From Bacteroidetes bacterium UBA1941 (GTDB taxonomy: Bacteria > Bacteroidota > Bacteroidia > Chitinophagales > LD1), in assembly GCA_002336805.1 (NCBI GenBank), contig DDEZ01000010.1:186001-250000 (forward strand): a stretch of DNA of 64,000 bases, given 5' to 3'. A program made the position numbers and the translations under genes. The notes below the pieces were generated by a model. The model was not told where the DNA came from, searched no databases, and was given only the letters and a program-made list of their open reading frames with translations. Shown one piece after another: positions 58,977-64,000 of the stretch. Position 1 is the stretch's first letter; every line of letters starts with the position of its first letter.

Positions 58977-61436
58977 ATGGACTCACGGAGGGAGTTTCTC
59001 AGGAAGGCGGCTATGCTCTCGCTCACGGCCGGGGTGTCGCAGTTTCTGCCGGCATCGGTGCAGCGGGCTTTTGCCATAGACCCAGCTCCGGGTACCACCT
59101 GGCAGGACGCAGAGCATGTAGTTTTTCTGATGCAGGAGAATAGGTCCTTTGATCATATGTATGGTGCGCTACGTGGCGTACGTGGCTTCAATGATCCGCG
59201 AGCCATCCGGCTGCCAGGTAACAATCCTGTGTGGCTGCAGACCAATGACAAAGGGGAGACCTATGCTCCTTTTCGCCTCGATATACATAATAGCAAGGCC
59301 ACCTGGATGGGCTCGCTGCCGCACTCCTGGAGCAATCAGGTAGATGCACGCAATGCCGGTAAATATGACCACTGGCTACAGGCCAAGCAGCCCGGTGGTG
59401 ACTACAAGGAGATGCCGCTGACCATGGGCTACTATACGCGTGAGGATATCCCGTTCTACTATGCGCTGGCTGATGCCTTTACGGTTTGCGATCATCATTT
59501 CTGCTCGTCACTGACGGGTACTACGCCCAATAGACTGTACTTCTGGACTGGCACGATCCGTGAGGAGCAGCATGAGCACTCGCCTGCGCGGGTATGGAAT
59601 GAGCAGACCGACTATCCCACCATGGGCAAATGGAAAACATACCCGGAGCGACTGGAGGAGCATGGCGTCTCGTGGAAGATATACCAGAATGACATCAGCG
59701 TAGATGGGCTGGTGACAGGTGAGCAGGACTATTGGCTGGATAACTTTACTGACAATCCGATCGAGTTCTTTGAGCAATATCATGTGAAGCTGTCGCAGCG
59801 CTACATACACTGGCTGGAGAGGAAAGAAGCAACGCTGCCTGCTGAGATCGCAGAGGTACAGCGCAAAATGACTGTGAAGGACATGCCCGCCAAAGGCTAC
59901 GAAGCGCTACAAAAGGAGCTCAAAGATCTGCAGGCGCTGTATCAACGCGTGGTAAAAGAAAGGCCGCTGTACACACGTGCCAGATACGAAGAGCTATCAG
60001 CCTTTCAGAAGAGCCTCCACGAGAAAGCTTTCACTACTAATGTGGCAGACCCGCACTATCATGACCTGGAGCCGCTGCGCTACCGGGACGGCGATACGGA
60101 CAGAGAGATACTGATCCCTAAGGGCGATGTGCTGTATCAGTTTCGCGAGGATGTGAGCAAAGGGAAGCTGCCTGCTGTCTCATGGCTCGTGGCGCCGGAG
60201 GCATTCTCTGATCATCCGGGATCAGCGTGGTTTGGAGCGTGGTATGTGTCAGAGGTACTGGACATACTGACGCAAAACCCTGAGGTGTGGAAGAAGACGA
60301 TCTTTGTACTGACCTATGATGAAAATGACGGCTACTTTGATCACATGCCGCCATTTGTAGCGCCAGATGCACATGATAGAAATACAGGCCGCACCTCAGC
60401 ACAGATAGACACCTCTGTAGACTATGTGACTATGGAGCAGGAGCGGTCAAGGCAGGGCGCTGATCCATCGCACATGCGCGAGAGTCCTATCGGCCTCGGC
60501 TACCGGGTGCCGATGGTCATAGCGTCTCCATGGAGCAGGGGAGGGTATGTGTGCTCTCAGGTATTTGACCATACATCATCGCTACAGTTTCTGGAGCGGT
60601 GGCTGGCACATAGGACGCACAAGGAAATAAAGGAGACCAATATCAGCAGCTGGCGGCGTGCGATCTGTGGCGACCTGACGGCGGCATTCCGGCCATATTA
60701 TGGTGAGAAGATGACGCTACCCCAGGCGCTCAATAAAGAGCAGCTGATAGAGAGCATTCACAAGGCGAAATATAAAGGGCTGCCATCCGGCTACCACAAA
60801 CTGTCTGAGCAGGAAATAACTGCCAGCCGCAGTCATGCGCAGGATGCCGTGTATATGCCTACCCAGGAGAAAGGCATCAAGCCCGCCAATGCACTGGCCT
60901 ACGAGATGTATGCGGATGCCCGATGGAGCACAGGTGGTGCGACGCGTGAGCTCACACTGGCGGCTGCAGCCGGATCTATAGGTGTGCCGTACAATGTATA
61001 TGCACGGCGTGGTAAAGTAGTGAAAACGCGCTCCTACGCTGTGGTGCCTGGTGATAAAATAACAGATACATGGGCTGCCGATGAGCTGGTAGAAGTATAC
61101 GGGCCAAACGGGTTCTACAGGCGCTATGCGGGTGGAAGTGATATGGACGTACTGAGCAGCTATGGCAAAGATGGTAGCCTGATCCTGACCATCAGAAATA
61201 GCAATGGCACACCGCTACAGCTGGAGATGACGGACCACTATAGCAAGAAACCACAAATCATATCTATCGCTGCGCATGGCTCTCAGGCCATGACGATACA
61301 GACCACCGGCTACTATGGCTGGTATGATATAACGCTGGTAGTGAAGGGGAATAATGGCACTGAGATACGCTATGCAGGCAAGGTAGAGACGGGCAAAGAA
61401 TCATTCACCGATCCGATGATGGGCGGGGTGGTATAG
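58977..61436 (+). CDS. Tat-exported phospholipase C (phosphocholine-specific type)
   Basis: 819 residues. The twin-arginine signal is SRREFLRKAAMLSLTAG. The catalytic phosphoesterase domain shows HVVFLMQENRSFDHMYGALRGVRGFND at the N-terminus, DHHFCSSLTGTTPNRLYFWTG, and TYDENDGYFDHMPPF with SPWSRGGYVCSQVFDHTS before residue 550. Two C-terminal DUF756-type domains follow. The family hydrolyses phosphatidylcholine or sphingomyelin outside the cytoplasm; acid phosphatases share the fold. Full length for the family. Confidence 0.92.
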   Translation: MDSRREFLRKAAMLSLTAGVSQFLPASVQRAFAIDPAPGTTWQDAEHVVFLMQENRSFDHMYGALRGVRGFNDPRAIRLPGNNPVWLQTNDKGETYAPFRLDIHNSKATWMGSLPHSWSNQVDARNAGKYDHWLQAKQPGGDYKEMPLTMGYYTREDIPFYYALADAFTVCDHHFCSSLTGTTPNRLYFWTGTIREEQHEHSPARVWNEQTDYPTMGKWKTYPERLEEHGVSWKIYQNDISVDGLVTGEQDYWLDNFTDNPIEFFEQYHVKLSQRYIHWLERKEATLPAEIAEVQRKMTVKDMPAKGYEALQKELKDLQALYQRVVKERPLYTRARYEELSAFQKSLHEKAFTTNVADPHYHDLEPLRYRDGDTDREILIPKGDVLYQFREDVSKGKLPAVSWLVAPEAFSDHPGSAWFGAWYVSEVLDILTQNPEVWKKTIFVLTYDENDGYFDHMPPFVAPDAHDRNTGRTSAQIDTSVDYVTMEQERSRQGADPSHMRESPIGLGYRVPMVIASPWSRGGYVCSQVFDHTSSLQFLERWLAHRTHKEIKETNISSWRRAICGDLTAAFRPYYGEKMTLPQALNKEQLIESIHKAKYKGLPSGYHKLSEQEITASRSHAQDAVYMPTQEKGIKPANALAYEMYADARWSTGGATRELTLAAAAGSIGVPYNVYARRGKVVKTRSYAVVPGDKITDTWAADELVEVYGPNGFYRRYAGGSDMDVLSSYGKDGSLILTIRNSNGTPLQLEMTDHYSKKPQIISIAAHGSQAMTIQTTGYYGWYDITLVVKGNNGTEIRYAGKVETGKESFTDPMMGGVV

Positions 61437-61451
61437 GGCAGCGGTATTAGC

Positions 61452-61459
61452 TACCTTTG
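61452..61459 (+). promoter_or_regulatory. -7 box TACCTTTG, leaderless arrangement
   Basis: Perfect TAnnTTTG match followed by CCGG and the ATG at 61464, 4 nt away. Confidence 0.55.
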
Positions 61460-61463
61460 CCGG

Positions 61464-61715
61464 ATGAAACTTTCTGATATCATAGGGATGACCGGCGTGA
61501 TCATGATGCTCGCGGCATATGTACTCAACCTGGCTAAGATCCGCTCACAGGATAGCCTTTTCTACATACTGATGAATATGATCGGTGGTGCACTGTCTAC
61601 CACGGCGGCAGTGATGATCGTGTATGTACCCTTCATCCTGCTGGAGGGCGTATGGACGGCTGCCTCGCTGGTGGCTTTGGTAAACTACCTACGCCTGAGC
61701 CGTACTAGTGCATGA
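61464..61715 (+). CDS. Small membrane protein, CBU_0592-like
   Basis: 83 residues with three hydrophobic segments: IIGMTGVIMMLAAYVLNLA, SLFYILMNMIGGALSTTAAVM and VWTAASLVALVNYLRL. It resembles the CBU_0592-like domain of unknown function. Its 3' end overlaps the AEC transporter gene by 11 bp, tail to tail. Confidence 0.72.
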   Translation: MKLSDIIGMTGVIMMLAAYVLNLAKIRSQDSLFYILMNMIGGALSTTAAVMIVYVPFILLEGVWTAASLVALVNYLRLSRTSA

Positions 61716-62652
61716 TAGCAAACGGCGGCAAAGCGTTTAGCAGCAAGTACCAGAGCGCGGTGGTGAGCAGCGATAGCAAGATGCCTATGCTGACGGTGAG
61801 GTTGGCCAGGCGTGGGTTGAGGTTATACTGTGTGGCTATCACGCCTGCAGTGATCATGGGTGCCATAGCCGCCTCAAAGACGCTGATCTGAAGGACGGTG
61901 CCAGATGCATGTAGCCGCAATATCACCATCATAACAATACATGGTGCAAGCAGAAGCTTATAAACCAAACTCACAGACAGTAGTGGTAGCTCCTCCCGCC
62001 AGCCCTCAAAGCTGAGCTGCATACCTACAGAGAATAGGGCCATAGGCGCGAGCGTGGCAGCTATTTTATCAAAGAGTGGTACAGCAGGGGAGAGGTCTAT
62101 AAACTGTGGCAAAATAATAGCCGCGAGGAAGCCGAGAAACGGCGGAAAGGTCAATAGCTTTTTGCCCACGGCGATGGCGTTTGGTTTCTCCGAAGGAGAG
62201 GGGCCGGAGGGTGTATCTGACGGTGTATTCATAGCCATCACAGAGGCGATGGTGGCCATGATGATAAAGCAAAGCTGATCACAGACCACGGCTATAGGGA
62301 GCGCCTGCTCCCCATAGTAGGCAGACACCAGCGGGAAGCCGAGAAAGGAAGTATTGCCTAAACCCGATACGAGTGTCAATGCGGTACGGGTAGCGGGTGA
62401 GATGGGCCTGAAGCGGCTATACAGCAGAAACAGCAGCCATGAGCCTACCCAGACGATGACAGGAGACAAGGCGGGCACCAGTAGCTCCGGTCCCCAGTGG
62501 ATGGTCGGTACATACTTCAGCGCTACGGCGGGTACAGCGAGGTAGAGGACCCAGATATTGATACCACGGTGTGAGCCTTCGGGCAATATGCCGAGCCGGC
62601 GCAGCAGCCAGCCGGCTGAGATGCAGATCACGATGAGTACCAGATTGGCCAT
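61705..62652 (-). CDS. AEC family transporter (auxin efflux carrier fold)
   Basis: 315 residues from the ATG at 62652, with about ten membrane helices (ANLVLIVICISAGWLLRRLGIL, GLGNTSFLGFPLVSAYYG, APMALFSVGMQLSFEG, EAAMAPMITAGVIATQYNL). The family exports or imports organic anions; substrate unknown. The frame stays open to 62727, but that stretch is made of the family A repeat, so the upstream TTG start is rejected. Confidence 0.88.
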   Translation of the reverse strand: MANLVLIVICISAGWLLRRLGILPEGSHRGINIWVLYLAVPAVALKYVPTIHWGPELLVPALSPVIVWVGSWLLFLLYSRFRPISPATRTALTLVSGLGNTSFLGFPLVSAYYGEQALPIAVVCDQLCFIIMATIASVMAMNTPSDTPSGPSPSEKPNAIAVGKKLLTFPPFLGFLAAIILPQFIDLSPAVPLFDKIAATLAPMALFSVGMQLSFEGWREELPLLSVSLVYKLLLAPCIVMMVILRLHASGTVLQISVFEAAMAPMITAGVIATQYNLNPRLANLTVSIGILLSLLTTALWYLLLNALPPFAIMH

Positions 62653-62691
62653 AGCAGGTGCGAAGGTCTGCAAATAGGAGGGAAGATGCAA

Positions 62692-62731
62692 GAAAACAAG
62701 AGTCAAGAGACGAGAACCAATAGACAAGAAA
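62692..62731. repeat. Dispersed repeat family A, inverted copy 1
   Basis: GAAAACAAGAGTCAAGAGA followed by CGAGAACCAATAGACAAGAA; reverse orientation relative to the copy at 62767-62791, forming an inverted pair in the divergent gap before the zinc-ribbon gene. Confidence 0.65.
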
Positions 62732-62766
62732 CGGGAAGGCGTGGATTGCTAAGTGATATTTTAAGT

Positions 62767-62791
62767 GTCTTGGTTCTGGACTCTTGGCTCT
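62767..62791. repeat. Dispersed repeat family A, forward copy 1
   Basis: GTCTTGGTTCTGGACTCTTGG and on, nearly the sequence found upstream of pth at 6814-6839 (GTCTTGGTTCTTGACTCTTG). Confidence 0.7.
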
Positions 62792-62846
62792 AACATCTAT
62801 TTCATTACATTAGCAGTATTGCATCACCTTAAACCTAATTAAACGT

Positions 62847-63170
62847 ATGTTATTCGTATTCGGATGGGGGCGTCGCACCCGCACAGACTATGGTCAGACC
62901 ATACCGGTCAAATGCACCAACTGCAGCAATGAATCCTACTGGCACCTGTCGCGTATGCGCACATGGTTTACCCTCTTCTTCATACCCGTGATACCGTATG
63001 AAAATAAGCATGTGCTCTACTGTAGCGTATGCTCTAATGGCGTGGTGCTGCCCTCTGCCAATGTAGACCGCGCACTCGAGCTCAATACACAGACCAAACG
63101 CTACCTCAATCAGGAGATCACGCGGGAGGAGTATGACCGCTCTATAGACCAGAGCCAGATACTGGGATAG
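62847..63170 (+). CDS. Small zinc-ribbon membrane-associated protein
   Basis: 107 residues. Two CxxC pairs, Cys23/Cys26 (KCTNCSN) and Cys59/Cys62 (YCSVCSN), form a zinc ribbon; a hydrophobic stretch WFTLFFIPVIPY lies between them. It is like the zinc_ribbon_15 type. The C-terminus has a helical acidic part (ITREEYDRSIDQ). Function unknown. Flanked on both sides by family A repeats. Confidence 0.78.
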   Translation: MLFVFGWGRRTRTDYGQTIPVKCTNCSNESYWHLSRMRTWFTLFFIPVIPYENKHVLYCSVCSNGVVLPSANVDRALELNTQTKRYLNQEITREEYDRSIDQSQILG

Positions 63171-63203
63171 AGTCAAGAGAAGAGAACTAAGAGACAAGAA
63201 CCA
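63171..63203. repeat. Dispersed repeat family A, inverted copy 2
   Basis: AGTCAAGAGAAGAGAACTAA followed by GAGACAAGAACCA, right after the zinc-ribbon stop codon; pairs with the forward copy at 63250-63277. Confidence 0.65.
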
Positions 63204-63249
63204 CGTATAGTGATTTTGATAAGGCCATTGCTTCTTTCATGCTTTTAAT

Positions 63250-63277
63250 ATCTTGGTTCCAAATTCTTGATTCTTGG
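63250..63277. repeat. Dispersed repeat family A, forward copy 2
   Basis: ATCTTGGTTCCAAATTCTTG then ATTCTTGG; its last TTG (63274) is the only available start codon of the next gene. Confidence 0.65.
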
Positions 63278-63738
63278 TTCTAGATAAACTAGCCTTCAAA
63301 AGCCGCCTCAGGGCGCACTGCCTGGCGCTGATACAGCAGCGTGTAGATAATGCAGCCGCCGCCATGGAGCAGGCGCAGGAGTCTGCCAATAGCGATGACA
63401 AAAGCAGCGCTGGTGACAAGTATGAGACAGGCCGAGCTATGAGCCACATAGAGCGGGACAATGCTGCCTACCAGCTCAGTGTAGCCATGGATGACCGCAA
63501 TCAGTTCATCGGTATAGACTGCGAGAAACTTTATGATAAGGTAGACAACGGCGCGGTGGTGCAGAGCGGAGATATGCTCTACTTTCTGGCTACCGGGCTG
63601 GGTGTTTTATCCTTTGAAGGGATGAAGGTCGTCGCCCTTTCGCCGAAGGCGCCGCTGTCTGCGTTGCTGCGTGGCAAGGTGAAAGGAGAAACAGTGACAC
63701 TCAATGGTAAGGCTATCACTCTTTCTGATATTTTCTAA
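63274..63738 (+). CDS. Gre-factor-like coiled-coil protein
   Basis: 154 residues. A helical N-terminal part (FKSRLRAHCLALIQQRVDNAAAAMEQAQESANSDDKSSAGDK split by family motif SSAGDKYETGRAM) and a C-terminal beta domain (NGAVVQSGDMLYFLATGLG). The layout recalls GreA/GreB elongation factors; relatives in Bacteroidota are sometimes misannotated as 3-oxoacyl-ACP synthase. No ATG lies before residue 31, so translation seems to use TTG 63274, inside a family A repeat. Confidence 0.68.
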   Translation: MVLDKLAFKSRLRAHCLALIQQRVDNAAAAMEQAQESANSDDKSSAGDKYETGRAMSHIERDNAAYQLSVAMDDRNQFIGIDCEKLYDKVDNGAVVQSGDMLYFLATGLGVLSFEGMKVVALSPKAPLSALLRGKVKGETVTLNGKAITLSDIF

Positions 63739-63768
63739 ATCTTATATTGTCGGCCTAAATCTGCTACC

Positions 63769-64000
63769 ATGACCGCCAAAGAAGTACTCGCAGAGCTGCA
63801 AACGCTCGGCTCGCCGTCTATCAAAAAAGTCCTCACCGCACACGGTGCACAGGAGCCATTTTACGGCGTGAAGGTGGAGGATCTCAAGAAGATCATGAAG
63901 AAGGTAAAGACAGACTACAAGCTGTCTATGGAGCTCTTTGACTCCGGTGTGTCTGATGCCATGTACCTGGCAGGGCTGATAGCAGATTCATCTAAGATGA
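63769..64000 (+). CDS. DNA alkylation repair protein, AlkD-like (partial, runs off window)
   Basis: The first 77 residues are visible: MTAKEVLAELQTLGSPSIKK, GAQEPFYGVKVEDLKKIMKK and SGVSDAMYLAGLIAD. This matches the N-terminus of the HEAT-like-repeat DNA alkylation repair family (COG4912), which excises or handles alkylated bases. The ATG at 63769 is the first good start. Confidence 0.82.
   Translation, partial: MTAKEVLAELQTLGSPSIKKVLTAHGAQEPFYGVKVEDLKKIMKKVKTDYKLSMELFDSGVSDAMYLAGLIADSSKM

Noticed and set aside
62653..62727. N-terminal extension of the AEC transporter to a TTG
   Set aside because: The extension encodes the dispersed repeat and is not family sequence; ATG 62652 matches the usual start of the first helix.

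Overview
The window looks like a chromosome segment of a Bacteroidota bacterium, most likely of the Chitinophagales/Sphingobacteriales type. Reasons seen in the sequence: many genes are preceded by the Bacteroidota -7 element TAnnTTTG rather than a Shine-Dalgarno sequence; glutamine synthetase is the long type III form; there is a UbiA prenyltransferase of the geranylgeranylglycerol-phosphate type, a CcmF/CcsA-type cytochrome c assembly protein, TonB C-terminal (TonB_C) domain proteins, and giant secreted proteins built from jelly-roll and fibronectin III modules. Most genes are housekeeping. I see no rRNA, tRNA, CRISPR array, prophage or complete insertion sequence.

Layout. 1-4969 (-): 5' part of a giant secreted repeat protein whose C-terminus lies outside the window. 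5162-9304 (+): prs, rplY, pth, a small cytochrome c and malate:quinone oxidoreductase. 9305-14191 (-): DUF1398 protein, AraC regulator, purL and a polysaccharide flippase. 14272-17971 (+): a polytopic membrane protein and glnN. 18135-19950 (-): secreted protein, small membrane protein and ECF sigma factor. 20194-25827 (+): fused peptide ABC ATPase, Uma2 nuclease-like protein, GH3-like enzyme, a 46-aa membrane peptide and a histidine kinase. 25818-26390 (-): an orphan protein resembling phage terminase small subunits. 26822-35168 (+): two LysM proteins, cytochrome c assembly factor, a DUF2520/UbiA/Maf group and an AT-rich TPR gene. 35297-36472 (-): thiolase. 36723-38812 (+): class I aldolase and accD. 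38847-40727 (-): AraC regulator, DUF1348 and AhpD-like protein. 40954-49387 (+): three TonB_C proteins, LolC/E-type permease, guaA, a cation/proton antiporter and a small barrel protein. 49384-54779 (-): fmt and a 1442-aa collagen-like protein. 54918-55280 (+): a fourth TonB_C protein. 55348-58006 (-): rplD-rplW-rplB-rpsS-rplV. 58317-64000: anchored hypothetical protein, Tat-dependent phospholipase C, small membrane protein, AEC transporter (-), zinc-ribbon protein, Gre-like protein and the start of a DNA alkylation repair protein.

Themes. Nucleotide supply (prs, purL, guaA, Maf) and translation (rplY, pth, fmt, ribosomal block) are the housekeeping core. Envelope and surface functions are prominent: two giant secreted proteins, LysM proteins, four signal-peptide TonB_C proteins, a LolC/E-type permease and a flippase. 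Least ordinary are: TonB_C domains on secreted proteins without a membrane anchor; an isolated five-gene piece of the S10 ribosomal operon with an intergenic repeat inside it; several families of short dispersed intergenic repeats, often as inverted pairs; and a set of promoters whose -7 box lies 4-5 nt from the start codon, predicting leaderless mRNAs. I found no complete defence or mobile system.
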